From positions 1 to 23,760 of IMG/VR virus record IMGVR_UViG_3300034407_002608: 23,760 bases of DNA. One strand, 5' to 3'. The notes beneath the pieces were generated by a model. That model saw only the letters and a list, made by a program, of their open reading frames with translations, had not been told where the DNA came from and made no database searches. Each line of letters begins with the position of its first letter. The first letter of the stretch is position 1. The translations under genes were made by a program, and so were the position numbers. Shown here in pieces: positions 12,837 through 20,255 of the stretch. This DNA is from a virus.

Positions 12837-14542
12837 ACTATTTTACTAAAGTTGTTGGTCTTTTCAAACTCAATTATGTTATTAAATTTCTCATTCATAC
12901 TTTCACCTTTATGTGAAATAATAAATGTGTTTGTATTATCATCTAGTGTATGTAGTATCTTCAAAAATTCGTCTGTACCACCTTCATCAAGTGAACTATC
13001 GAATACTTCGTCAAGAATTAATAAGTTAGTATTAACTGAGTTCTTTAACTTAGCGATTGATCTCCAAGTAAATAGTAATGATAAATCAATTCTCATCTTT
13101 TCACCTTCACTAAATGATGAATATGAAAAATTATCTCTGTATCTTGACTTAATCTGTTCATTGAATTCTTCGTCAAGTTCGAACTGAACAAAGAACTCCA
13201 TACTCGCGAGATACTTATTGATCAACTTATTCATAATAGGTAAATACTGTCTTATGATCTTAGTTTTGATACCACTATCTCTGAGTAAGATATCAGCTAG
13301 TTCATGATAATGTTTTTGTTCTGAAGCATTCTGTTCCATACCTTGTAGAACTTCTAAAGCTTTTCTGTACTTTTCTAAAGTTTCTTTATCGTGTTCTGTA
13401 TGTTCTTGAGCTTCTAATTCATTAATCTGTAATTGTAATTTATTGATATACTTTTCATTTGTATCTATAAGATTTTGTTCTTGTTGAATCATTTTCTGAG
13501 ATTCAGCTAGTTCTTTATGTACTTCATTAATTTCTTCAAGTCTTGTATTAATTCTTTGTATAGAATCACTATAAGTTGTAAGTCTTTGATCTATTTCTTT
13601 GATGTTAATTGATCTATCAGATACTATGTGATCTTTATGATCTGATTCAATGTCTTGTTTACAAGTCGGACATTCATCATTATTATCATAAAATTCTAGT
13701 TCTTTGATAAATTTTCTTCTCTCATTTTCAAACTCTTTTTCGTCACTCAACATTTTTTGAAGTGATTGACGAACAGCGTCTTCGTCTGATATTAGATTCA
13801 TACAAGTCGCGACATTAGCCATATCAGCTCGTATGTTTGTTTTATATTCTATTGTCTTTTCTTCATGTTCATTAATATCTTTTGTAAGTTTACTAATCAT
13901 TTCTTCACGATTTTCTTCTAATCGTTTCATAGCGTCTTCTTGACTTTGAATCTTGTTTTCACCGATTTTGATATTTGTTTTTATCTCGTTGTATTCATTT
14001 CTTAATGTAGATGATCTCTGTCTAAGACACTCTTTCATTACTGAAAATATTTGAATATCAAGTATGTCTTCTATAATCGCTCGTCTTTCAGGTGTGTTTA
14101 ACTGCATGAAAGGTGTGAATGTTGATGAACCTAATACAACAACTTGAGTAAATGATTTATAGTTAAGTTTTAGAATCTGTTGTTCTAAGATAGCTTGATA
14201 ATCTCTTACAGACGCGTCTTGATGTAACATTTTACCATCACGATATATTTCAAACTTGTTAGGTTTGATACTTCTCATTACTCTATACTGAGTCCTACCG
14301 ATTTGAAATTCAACTTCAACACAACATTGTTTTTCATTAATAGAATTAACTAATGCTGTCTTTGGTATCTTTCTAAATGCTCTACCGAATAATCCAAATG
14401 TTAACGCGTCAAGAAGTGTTGACTTACCTGAACCATTAGCACCGATTATTAATGTAGTCTTCTTTCTCGATAAATCTATTTCTGTAAACTCATTACCTGT
14501 AGAAAGAAAGTTTTTATATCTTACTTTACGAAATTTTATCAT
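12833..14542 (-). CDS. 46: Recombination endonuclease subunit gp46 (Rad50/SbcC-like)
   Basis: This 569-aa SMC-like ATPase (T4 gp46 is 560 aa) works with gp47 to resect DNA ends for recombination-dependent replication. The N-terminus MIKFRKVRYKNFLSTG leads to Walker A GANGSGKST (34-42). Long coiled coils surround a zinc hook CPTC (Cys291 and Cys294). The C-terminal lobe has the ABC signature SFSEGEKMR, Walker B NLLILDEVFD and the switch histidine in FIISHKGE. It overlaps the 64-aa gene upstream by 17 nt and the deformylase downstream by 4. Confidence 0.97.
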   Translation of the reverse strand: MIKFRKVRYKNFLSTGNEFTEIDLSRKKTTLIIGANGSGKSTLLDALTFGLFGRAFRKIPKTALVNSINEKQCCVEVEFQIGRTQYRVMRSIKPNKFEIYRDGKMLHQDASVRDYQAILEQQILKLNYKSFTQVVVLGSSTFTPFMQLNTPERRAIIEDILDIQIFSVMKECLRQRSSTLRNEYNEIKTNIKIGENKIQSQEDAMKRLEENREEMISKLTKDINEHEEKTIEYKTNIRADMANVATCMNLISDEDAVRQSLQKMLSDEKEFENERRKFIKELEFYDNNDECPTCKQDIESDHKDHIVSDRSINIKEIDQRLTTYSDSIQRINTRLEEINEVHKELAESQKMIQQEQNLIDTNEKYINKLQLQINELEAQEHTEHDKETLEKYRKALEVLQGMEQNASEQKHYHELADILLRDSGIKTKIIRQYLPIMNKLINKYLASMEFFVQFELDEEFNEQIKSRYRDNFSYSSFSEGEKMRIDLSLLFTWRSIAKLKNSVNTNLLILDEVFDSSLDEGGTDEFLKILHTLDDNTNTFIISHKGESMNEKFNNIIEFEKTNNFSKIV

Positions 14543-14720
14543 ATCCTAATTTAATATATCTCTCTTGGTAAATTATAGCGTTTTTTAAACTAACTCTCAT
14601 ATGTGAAGTCATTTCTTGTTGAGACGCTTCGTAAGACTCGTATATTCTACAAGTACCATCTTCGTTTGTTGTGAATTCTATTGTATGACCTTCATTCGTC
14701 CATGTACCATCTATAATCAT
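14526..14720 (-). CDS. Hypothetical protein, 64 aa
   Basis: Unrecognised 64-aa protein with an N-terminal beta hairpin pattern (MIIDGTWTNEGHTIEFTTNEDGTCRIYES), which resembles a small beta-barrel or Lipocalin-like repeat by eye only. The C-terminus is helical, ending NAIIYQERYIKLGYDKIS. It starts at an ATG overlapping the stop of the 93-aa gene and ends inside the beginning of gene 46. Its position between 47 and 46 makes a recombination accessory role possible but unproven. Confidence 0.72.
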   Translation of the reverse strand: MIIDGTWTNEGHTIEFTTNEDGTCRIYESYEASQQEMTSHMRVSLKNAIIYQERYIKLGYDKIS

Positions 14721-14998
14721 GATACTATTTTTGGACCTGGGGGAGTAATTATGGAACTGAAAGCATCTTGATATTGATTTTTCAATTTTTGTTCAGGATC
14801 AACTGTCCATACGATATTGTCAGGATTAAGTGTAATATTACCTTCTCCAAGAATATTGTAAGGATACAAGTTGACTTTAGGTCCAGCACCTTCTTGTGCT
14901 TGTTGATGAATGAAAAGAGGATTCTCTACTTCATGTGTTTCTTCATTATAATCAGCGATTATCATCTCAGCTGTTATTAGTTGTATTATTTTTATCAT
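14717..14998 (-). CDS. Small conserved phage protein, possibly Sm-like
   Basis: This 93-aa protein has a beta-rich plan: IIQLITAEMIIADYNEE, then ENPLFIH, a variable loop, VNLYPYNILGEG, a short INLNPDNIVWTV-like strand and a C-terminal helix around YQDAFSS. The layout (short strand, xEEV-type second strand, NPL turn, hydrophobic strand, proline-bound strand) resembles Sm-like proteins, and the 157-aa protein at 16940-17413 shares it. The start overlaps the gp47 stop (ATGA). The gene sits between the subunits of the gp46/gp47 nuclease. Function is not established. Confidence 0.72.
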   Translation of the reverse strand: MIKIIQLITAEMIIADYNEETHEVENPLFIHQQAQEGAGPKVNLYPYNILGEGNITLNPDNIVWTVDPEQKLKNQYQDAFSSIITPPGPKIVS

Positions 14999-16056
14999 AC
15001 TAAAATATCAAGACTTTCTGTATACAATGATCTCATCAATGTATCTAATTTAGTCTTGTCTCCATCTATGTTTAAACTGTCAATATGTTTTGTAAGTATT
15101 GTTAAAGTATCCTCAGCTTCTCCGACTAATTCATCTTCATTTAGAATGTCTAAATTACTATGATCTTCTACAACTTTAAGATCAGCTGGACTCGCCTTCG
15201 TCAATTCTTCCATAAACACATCAAACCAGTAAGGTTCATTTTTATCCGTAACTATAACTTTCACGAATGTATCTTTTAAATAACTAAAATCTTTTTTCTT
15301 AATAGTCATTAGTGTTTCATTTGTATCGTTGTAAAATACTTTATGAAACATTTTTAGAGGATTTTGTATAGCCTCTATCTCTCTTGTCTCTGTATCAAAG
15401 ACATGAAAATGTTTATCATCACCAAAGTCATTCCATGTGAATTCCATTTGTGAACCGAAATATCTAATATTACCTAATGTTGATTTATGATGAAAATGAC
15501 CAGAGAAAACTCCCTCGAATCTTTCAAACCATGATTGTGGAGTACCACCACCATGAAAATGACCAGGACTCATCATACCACCATTTACTTCTAAATGTGA
15601 CATAACAAAAGGTGCTGTTGTTAATTGTAAAAATTCTTCTACTTCTTCTTCGTTTTCTGAGTTAATCCAAGGTAGTAAAGCTATCTCTAAACCATCATAA
15701 TCTTTTGTTATCGGATCTTTGTATACATTTACATTATCGAAATTAAGAAGATAATCAGGACTATTTAAATCATTAGTAGATTTAAAGTAGATATCATGAT
15801 TACCAACAATCAAGTCCATAGTAATCCCTCTTTGTCTCATAGGTTCTATGAAATGTTCATAGTTTTTATGAAGTGAATAGAAATTTACATCTCGTCTTCT
15901 GTCGAAGTAATCTCCAAGATGTATAATGTTTTTGATGTTGTGTTTATCTAAGTACGGAAAGAAGATTTCATTATAGAATCTCCCTTGGTACTCTGCAAAC
16001 ATTTGATTGTTATTACGAACTCCACAATGAGTATCGTTTAGCAAAGCTATTTTCAT
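14995..16056 (-). CDS. 47: Recombination endonuclease subunit gp47 (Mre11/SbcD-like)
   Basis: This 353-aa metallophosphoesterase (T4 gp47 is 339 aa) is the nuclease partner of gp46. The conserved metal-binding blocks are in order: NDTHCG at 7-12, LGDYFDRR, VGNHDIYF, MSHLEVNG and FSGHFHHKS. The remainder forms the capping and gp46-binding part, ending SLYTESLDILV. It starts 3 nt after the gp55 stop and overlaps the 93-aa gene, so late sigma factor and recombination nuclease share a transcript, consistent with the coupling of recombination and late expression in T4. Confidence 0.96.
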   Translation of the reverse strand: MKIALLNDTHCGVRNNNQMFAEYQGRFYNEIFFPYLDKHNIKNIIHLGDYFDRRRDVNFYSLHKNYEHFIEPMRQRGITMDLIVGNHDIYFKSTNDLNSPDYLLNFDNVNVYKDPITKDYDGLEIALLPWINSENEEEVEEFLQLTTAPFVMSHLEVNGGMMSPGHFHGGGTPQSWFERFEGVFSGHFHHKSTLGNIRYFGSQMEFTWNDFGDDKHFHVFDTETREIEAIQNPLKMFHKVFYNDTNETLMTIKKKDFSYLKDTFVKVIVTDKNEPYWFDVFMEELTKASPADLKVVEDHSNLDILNEDELVGEAEDTLTILTKHIDSLNIDGDKTKLDTLMRSLYTESLDILV

Positions 16057-16059
16057 AAT

Positions 16060-16590
16060 TTATTCGTCTACTTTTTTCTTCTTAGACCCGCGAGGTTTGT
16101 AGTTTATCGGATTCATATTCTCTTGTAAGAAGTCAACATAAGAGTTGTTCATACCTGTCGTATTTCCATCCATCGTGTCAAAAGTATCGAACATGACCCC
16201 AGCTTGTTCTATACTTCTTTGTTTAATCGCTGCTTGTTTCTTTTCTTTATGAATTCGTCTGAGAAACGCGAAATAAATGATCTGAGTTACATAAGCAAAA
16301 GCGTTTTGAGATTTTTCTTCATTAAAGTTCTCAATGTATTGTAAACAATTTTCAATACCATCACATATCATTTCATCTCTATATGAATAATTGATAAAGT
16401 TAGGTTTAGTAGATAGTCTAGTAGCGATCTTGTAAATACATTCTCCAATATACTCTGATACTCTAGGCTTCTCTTTACCTTTATTATCGGCTTTTCTACA
16501 CGCGTGATTGTGTTCAATAATCGCGGCAGTAAACTCTTTATTGTTTACATAGTGAACTGAAGCTTTTGTTTGTCTTTTTTCTCTAGTCAT
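16060..16590 (-). CDS. 55: Late-transcription sigma factor gp55
   Basis: This 176-aa protein corresponds to T4 gp55 (185 aa), the small sigma-family protein that directs host RNA polymerase to TATAAATA late promoters. It has the sigma region-2-like block with YSYRDEMICDGIENCLQYIENFNEEK, then AFAYVTQIIYFAFLRRIHKEKK, as in gp55 homologues. The C-terminus is short and charged (PRGSKKKKVDE), where T4 gp55 has its clamp-binding hydrophobic tail. Two matching late promoters occur in this window, at 20161 and 23076. Its own promoter ends 6 nt before the ATG, and there is no ribosome-binding site. Confidence 0.93.
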   Translation of the reverse strand: MTREKRQTKASVHYVNNKEFTAAIIEHNHACRKADNKGKEKPRVSEYIGECIYKIATRLSTKPNFINYSYRDEMICDGIENCLQYIENFNEEKSQNAFAYVTQIIYFAFLRRIHKEKKQAAIKQRSIEQAGVMFDTFDTMDGNTTGMNNSYVDFLQENMNPINYKPRGSKKKKVDE

Positions 16591-16596
16591 ACTACT

Positions 16597-16624
16597 ATTA
16601 TACTTGCATTCGCTGTACTGTCAA
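16597..16624 (-). promoter_or_regulatory. Sigma70-type promoter before gene 55
   Basis: Minus strand: TTGACA (16619-16624), a 16-nt spacer, then TATAAT (16597-16602), both perfect consensus. The spacer shares ACAGC.AATGC with the promoter at 5066-5093, and the stretch to the start codon is 6 nt in both. The stop codon TGA of the upstream gene lies inside the -35 box. Gene 55 mRNA is predicted to begin at its ATG. Confidence 0.88.
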
Positions 16625-16860
16625 GGTGTAATTTCTATATCAGCTGTAGTTTCTATTACAACTCTAGCACCACAAGGTAGTATAGGTTTTTCATTACCAC
16701 CATATCTAACTGTACTTTCACCTAAGATTTTAACTTCGTGACAATAAGTATTACTACTACCTTCTTTAATTGTTATCACGGGTTCATTCGTACCATGCTT
16801 CTTATTAGCTCGGATTTTGTGTTGATTTACATGGATAAATTTTTTTTTACTTTTTTTCAT
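16621..16860 (-). CDS. Conserved hypothetical protein, 79 aa
   Basis: This 79-aa protein is of a family I recognise by sequence from marine phages and bacteria but without a function. It has a basic N-terminus (MKKSKKKFIHVNQHKIRANKK), PVITIKEGSSNTYCHEV, ILGESTVRYGG and PCGARVVIETTADIEI, suggesting a small beta-barrel. The basic tail suggests nucleic-acid contact. No ribosome-binding site is visible. Its TGA stop overlaps the -35 box of the gene 55 promoter. Confidence 0.8.
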   Translation of the reverse strand: MKKSKKKFIHVNQHKIRANKKHGTNEPVITIKEGSSNTYCHEVKILGESTVRYGGNEKPILPCGARVVIETTADIEITP

Positions 16861-16939
16861 ATTTTTACTTGACCGATTCGCAATCTCATGAGAAAATAAG
16901 ATGTAGTCGGAGAAAAGGATAGTATACTATATAAAGAGA
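16861..16939 (-). promoter_or_regulatory. Intergenic region with possible promoter
   Basis: This 79-nt gap contains TATACT on the minus strand (16921-16926) inside the palindrome AGTATACT, with AT-rich sequence upstream but no convincing -35 box. Further down are TCTCATGAGA, a perfect 10-nt palindrome, and an inverted CCGA/TCGG pair that could fold the leader. A promoter for the 79-aa gene is plausible but weakly supported. Confidence 0.3.
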
Positions 16940-17413
16940 TCAATGAATGATGTCATCTTTAGTTGGTAATTCTAATTCTTCGTCTATATCCCATGGATCA
17001 TATTCATCAAAAACACTTTCAAAATCTCTAGCTAATCTCCGTTCTATCAATTCTTTGAGTGATTCTTTCTGTTCTTTAATTTCTTGAGCTTGTGTTTTGA
17101 TTTCAATTTTATTGTTATCTCTCATATCTAACCAAGCTGTACAAGCATCATCATAAAAAGATATGTATTGATCTGAAATAGAAGTTCTTGTCAAAATATC
17201 ATTTGTATCTACTTCTATTGTATTGTCTGTTGTGAAAGGTATCATTGGTCCTAGATGCATTACAACACCAGTACCTCTTAGATTATTCTTTGTCATAATA
17301 CTCATAGGTAAATGTAACATTAGTTTGTTATCAACTTCACTTACCATTGCAAATATTTCTTTTCCATCATTAAATCTTATGTATTGATATTTAGTATTAT
17401 TTTCGTTGATCAT
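16940..17413 (-). CDS. Conserved phage protein, 157 aa, possibly Sm-like
   Basis: This 157-aa protein begins with a beta-rich half (YIRFNDGKEIFAMVSEVDNKLMLHLPMSIM...) containing the GxEIxAxV and LHLPM features that also fit the 93-aa protein at 14717-14998. It continues with MHLGPMIPFTTDNTIEVDTNDI, the helical YISFYDDACTAWLDMRD, and a charged C-terminal coiled coil (QAQEIKEQKESLKELIERRLA). Homologues next to uvsW are usual in marine T4-like phages. It overlaps the end of uvsW by 17 nt. No function is known to me. Confidence 0.8.
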   Translation of the reverse strand: MINENNTKYQYIRFNDGKEIFAMVSEVDNKLMLHLPMSIMTKNNLRGTGVVMHLGPMIPFTTDNTIEVDTNDILTRTSISDQYISFYDDACTAWLDMRDNNKIEIKTQAQEIKEQKESLKELIERRLARDFESVFDEYDPWDIDEELELPTKDDIIH

Positions 17414-18860
17414 TTTCTGGTATCCTTACTGAGTGTATTTCATAATCAAATTTTTCGGTACTATAGATATTTATTCTTTCTGAGAAGTGATTTAGTGTAT
17501 AATTCATGTTTTTCTTCCAAGAAAGATCATCAGCTATATCATACAATTCAACACTTTCTTTATCGTCTGATTTTCTTAAACCACGACCAATAGACTGTAG
17601 ATTTCGAATTCGTGATTTACTTGGTGAAGCGAAAATGATGTTATGTAATCGTTTGATATTGATACCTGTACTAAATGTACCAAACGAAGCTACAATGATA
17701 GCGTCATTTTCTTTTTCTACTATTTCGCGAACTTTCTCTCTATCTACAGCATCTGTACCACCGAATACAAAGAATGTTTTTCTTTTCAATTTCTCTATCT
17801 GATCATACAAAGGTCTACCATGTTTTTCAACAAATTGAAATAACACTAATGTATTACCTTTCATGTCTTTTACTAGATTGTTTATAAACTTGTTTCTTGT
17901 CTCATTTCTAACTATCCAATCCATTTCTTCTTGATAGTTCATTTTACTCACTAACTTTCTTTCATTATCTGAGTAAGCTAATACTAAACATTTGATTTTC
18001 AGATTAGCTAATGTACCTTCAGCCATGAGTTCAGCTGATGTTGTTACAAAGTAAGCTGGTCCAAACATACCTTCTAATTGTAACTTATGTGTCTTTGTTT
18101 CTTGTAATGTACCCGTTGTACCTATCTTATACTTCACTTCTGTAAGTGATTCCATAATCTTTGATAGAGACTTAGCAGCGAATAGATGAGCTTCATCTCC
18201 GATTACCATACCAAATTCATTACCAAAGTCTTTTGGCATTCTCATCATTGACTGCCATGTAGTAACAACGATCGGTGCATCAGCACCTTTGTCACCACCA
18301 TATATTTTAGCTATGTCACCTTTGAATCCATAGTCTTGAAAGTCTTTAGTCATTTGTTCTACTAAAGATGTCGTTGGTACTATTACTAGAGCCTTTTTGT
18401 TTTTCTTAAGAAAGTTATATCGAATAAGACTGTATATCATCAAAGACTTACCTGAAGCAGTCGGTGATACTAATATACATTTTTGATTATGAGCAGCATA
18501 TGCTACAGCTTCTTTTTGATAATCTCTGAGTTGAAATGGTATATCTTTTACGATTTCTTCGAATCGTTCTATTGTAAATATGTCTGTATCTTTCTCATAA
18601 CCTTCAATAGAATAGTTTCTTTCATCACAAAATTCTTTGAGATAATCGTACAATCCTAAGTAGATTTGATTTGTATTAAGATTGAATAAACGAATGTATC
18701 CATCCCAAAATCTTTTTCTTACAGCTGGTATAAACTCAGCACCAGGTACTTTGAACTTAAAAAACTCTGAGAGTTCTTTTCGGATTGAGTCTTCTGCTGA
18801 TACTGTTAGATATACTTCGTCTGATTTGGCTACTATGAGCCTGCCATGAACTTCCGCCAT
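17397..18860 (-). CDS. uvsW: Recombination DNA-RNA helicase UvsW
   Basis: I start at the ATG at 18858-18860 (MAEVHGRLIVAK); an upstream TTG reading lies within uvsY. The 487-aa protein is a superfamily 2 helicase of the UvsW type (T4: 503 aa), which unwinds R-loops and branched DNA and switches origin- to recombination-dependent replication. An N-terminal double-stranded-DNA-binding domain includes KRFWDGYIRLFN. The core has motif I SPTASGKS, DEAH in IGDEAHLFA, and motif VI QSIGRGLRKSDD. It overlaps uvsY upstream and the 157-aa gene downstream. Confidence 0.95.
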   Translation of the reverse strand: MAEVHGRLIVAKSDEVYLTVSAEDSIRKELSEFFKFKVPGAEFIPAVRKRFWDGYIRLFNLNTNQIYLGLYDYLKEFCDERNYSIEGYEKDTDIFTIERFEEIVKDIPFQLRDYQKEAVAYAAHNQKCILVSPTASGKSLMIYSLIRYNFLKKNKKALVIVPTTSLVEQMTKDFQDYGFKGDIAKIYGGDKGADAPIVVTTWQSMMRMPKDFGNEFGMVIGDEAHLFAAKSLSKIMESLTEVKYKIGTTGTLQETKTHKLQLEGMFGPAYFVTTSAELMAEGTLANLKIKCLVLAYSDNERKLVSKMNYQEEMDWIVRNETRNKFINNLVKDMKGNTLVLFQFVEKHGRPLYDQIEKLKRKTFFVFGGTDAVDREKVREIVEKENDAIIVASFGTFSTGINIKRLHNIIFASPSKSRIRNLQSIGRGLRKSDDKESVELYDIADDLSWKKNMNYTLNHFSERINIYSTEKFDYEIHSVRIPENDQRK

Positions 18861-19276
18861 TCTATAATATTCTTTATTGTTTGATGTCTCCAAGTAATTT
18901 GTGAGACAATATCTGTTAACACTTCAACTGTTATTCTGAGATATTCAAGTTTATCATTTAAATCTTGTATATCTTTATCAGCACCAGTAAATTTATCGTA
19001 ATCAGATTTGAGAACTGTCAATCCGTCAAACGGATCATAATCCCAATTCTTTTCTTCGATTTTATCTCTGGTCATTTTACCACCATACCATAACCATTTA
19101 TCTTTATTGAGTTCTTTCATTTGTCTTTCATAACGAATGACAGCAAGTTTCTTCTCTGATAATAGTTCAGCGTATTTGGCGTGTAGTTTTGGTACTTCTA
19201 GTGAAGAAGCGTCAAGTTCGATATCATCTATCTTACAATCACTTTTCCACATCTCTTGGATTTCTTTTAAATTCAT
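18833..19276 (-). CDS. uvsY: Recombination mediator UvsY
   Basis: This 147-aa protein is UvsY, which loads the recombinase UvsX on single-stranded DNA coated with gp32. It matches T4 UvsY (137 aa) in size, position before uvsW and pattern: LKEIQEMWKSDCKID at the N-terminus, HAKYAELLSEKKL, KDKWLWYGGKMT and a C-terminal helix with ITWRHQTIKNIIEWRKFMAGS. No ribosome-binding site is obvious before the ATG at 19274-19276, and an AT-rich possible promoter precedes it. Confidence 0.93.
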   Translation of the reverse strand: MNLKEIQEMWKSDCKIDDIELDASSLEVPKLHAKYAELLSEKKLAVIRYERQMKELNKDKWLWYGGKMTRDKIEEKNWDYDPFDGLTVLKSDYDKFTGADKDIQDLNDKLEYLRITVEVLTDIVSQITWRHQTIKNIIEWRKFMAGS

Positions 19277-19277
19277 A

Positions 19278-19300
19278 ATGTATATAATATATAGTGTACT
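19278..19300 (-). promoter_or_regulatory. Possible promoter upstream of uvsY
   Basis: The 26-nt gap reads, on the minus strand, GTACACT then TATATTATATAC before the ATG. GTACACT also occurs in the spacers of promoter copies A-C, but the TG and exact -10 box do not. A 6-bp inverted repeat (GTACTT/AAGTAC) overlaps the stop codon of the upstream gene. This is suggestive only. Confidence 0.28.
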
Positions 19301-19302
19301 TT

Positions 19303-19863
19303 TTAAGTACTAGTTTTTACTGTAAATAAAGTAAATTTCAATGTTAGATCACAAACAGCATATTCGACACCTTGAGCATCAGTTTGGAAATCAATACTTC
19401 CAAGACTTACAGGAAAACAATCAGTAAACATGAACTCTAAATTCGCGTTATTAGCTGATGTATTAACAATAACAGTAGCGTCTGAATACATATTTTCAAA
19501 ACTAGCGTTACTGAATTTACCTGTAGATGTTTTCTTAGCATCTACTAAATTGATGAAATCTTGTGTATTATTTCCTGGTCCTAATGCCATGATCCAATTA
19601 AAGATTTCTTGATAGTTTGTCATATCTTCATCAACAACAAACTTAACTGTCAATGGATCGAATGTAATCTTATCACCTGGTAAAGCTGACTGAATAGCTA
19701 AAGTAGTTTCATGTATAGCTTCACTCATAGTAACACTTGGTAATGTTACACCTGTACAAAAATATCTAGTCTTAGGTAATTTATTAATCGCTAGATCAAA
19801 ATTTACAGGACTTAAATAGTTTAAGTTTGTCGGTTGATTACTTGTCCAATTAGCTTTAGCCAT
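19303..19863 (-). CDS. 3: Tail-tube-fold protein, probably gp3 (tail completion/sheath stabiliser)
   Basis: This 186-aa protein has the T4 gp19-like tail-tube pattern: NYLSPVNFDLAINKLPKTRYFCTGVTLPSVTM, then PGDKITFDPLTVKFVVDEDMTNYQEIFNWIMALG. Such folds are shared by tail tube gp19, tube initiator gp54 and tail terminators. In marine T4-like phages the gene between 23 and uvsY is normally 3, and the length fits T4 gp3 (176 aa), so I prefer gp3. Gene 19 normally precedes 20-21. The call of family is firmer than that of the exact gene number. Confidence 0.75.
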   Translation of the reverse strand: MAKANWTSNQPTNLNYLSPVNFDLAINKLPKTRYFCTGVTLPSVTMSEAIHETTLAIQSALPGDKITFDPLTVKFVVDEDMTNYQEIFNWIMALGPGNNTQDFINLVDAKKTSTGKFSNASFENMYSDATVIVNTSANNANLEFMFTDCFPVSLGSIDFQTDAQGVEYAVCDLTLKFTLFTVKTST

Positions 19864-19864
19864 A

Positions 19865-20155
19865 TTAGTTCTTTATTCCGAATACATAGTTTTCAGCCGC
19901 GTTCTCAGCGTAGAGTTCATTGTGTCCTGGGATTAATTCGTCTTTCTGCCAGACCATATTTTCCCACATTCTGATACCCCATACACCATCTAATTTACCG
20001 ACTTCCGCTTTTCTGTTTTCATGCATGAATTCGTGATATATCTCATCAAACTCAATCATTCCACCATTATTCATTTTATACTCCTTAATGTATTCTTCTT
20101 CAATACCATACCAGTTCCATCTACCGTCAGGTGTTGAAGATTCTTTATTGTTCAT
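19865..20155 (-). CDS. Hypothetical protein, 96 aa
   Basis: I start at the ATG at 20153-20155 (MNNKESSTPDG), since a longer frame would run back through the late promoter. The product is acidic and Trp/Tyr-rich (RWNWYGIEEEYIKEYKMNNGG, GVWGIRMWENMVWQKDE) and has no family I recognise. TATAAATA lies 5 nt before the ATG, so the late transcript would begin about at the start codon. A downstream ATG at MNNGGMIEF is an alternative start. It stands between the gp23 terminator and the gp3-like gene. Confidence 0.72.
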   Translation of the reverse strand: MNNKESSTPDGRWNWYGIEEEYIKEYKMNNGGMIEFDEIYHEFMHENRKAEVGKLDGVWGIRMWENMVWQKDELIPGHNELYAENAAENYVFGIKN

Positions 20156-20160
20156 GTATA

Positions 20161-20168
20161 TATTTATA
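20161..20168 (-). promoter_or_regulatory. T4-type late promoter TATAAATA
   Basis: The minus strand carries an exact TATAAATA, the gp55-dependent late promoter element, between the gp23 terminator and the 96-aa gene. Only 5 nt (TATAC) separate it from the ATG. It restarts late transcription after the terminator for the 96-aa protein and the gp3-like tail gene. Confidence 0.8.
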
Positions 20169-20189
20169 ACACTTGAAAGATGCATAAGC

Positions 20190-20217
20190 AAAAAAAGACC
20201 CTCTAATGAGGGTCTTT
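20190..20217 (-). terminator. Intrinsic terminator after gene 23
   Basis: A perfect 10-bp stem AAAGACCCTC/GAGGGTCTTT with a 4-nt loop (20194-20217) is followed on the transcribed strand by further T residues, giving a run of seven including the stem end. It lies 38 nt past the gp23 stop and ends the head-gene transcript. Confidence 0.93.
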
Positions 20218-20255
20218 GAAATCGAATCGAAATTTGATTTAGGTCTTACTCGTTC

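Noticed and set aside
12813-13187. 124-codon plus-strand frame opposite gene 46
   Set aside because: It overlaps conserved gp46 motifs on the minus strand and is compositionally a shadow (Ser/Leu/Phe-rich).
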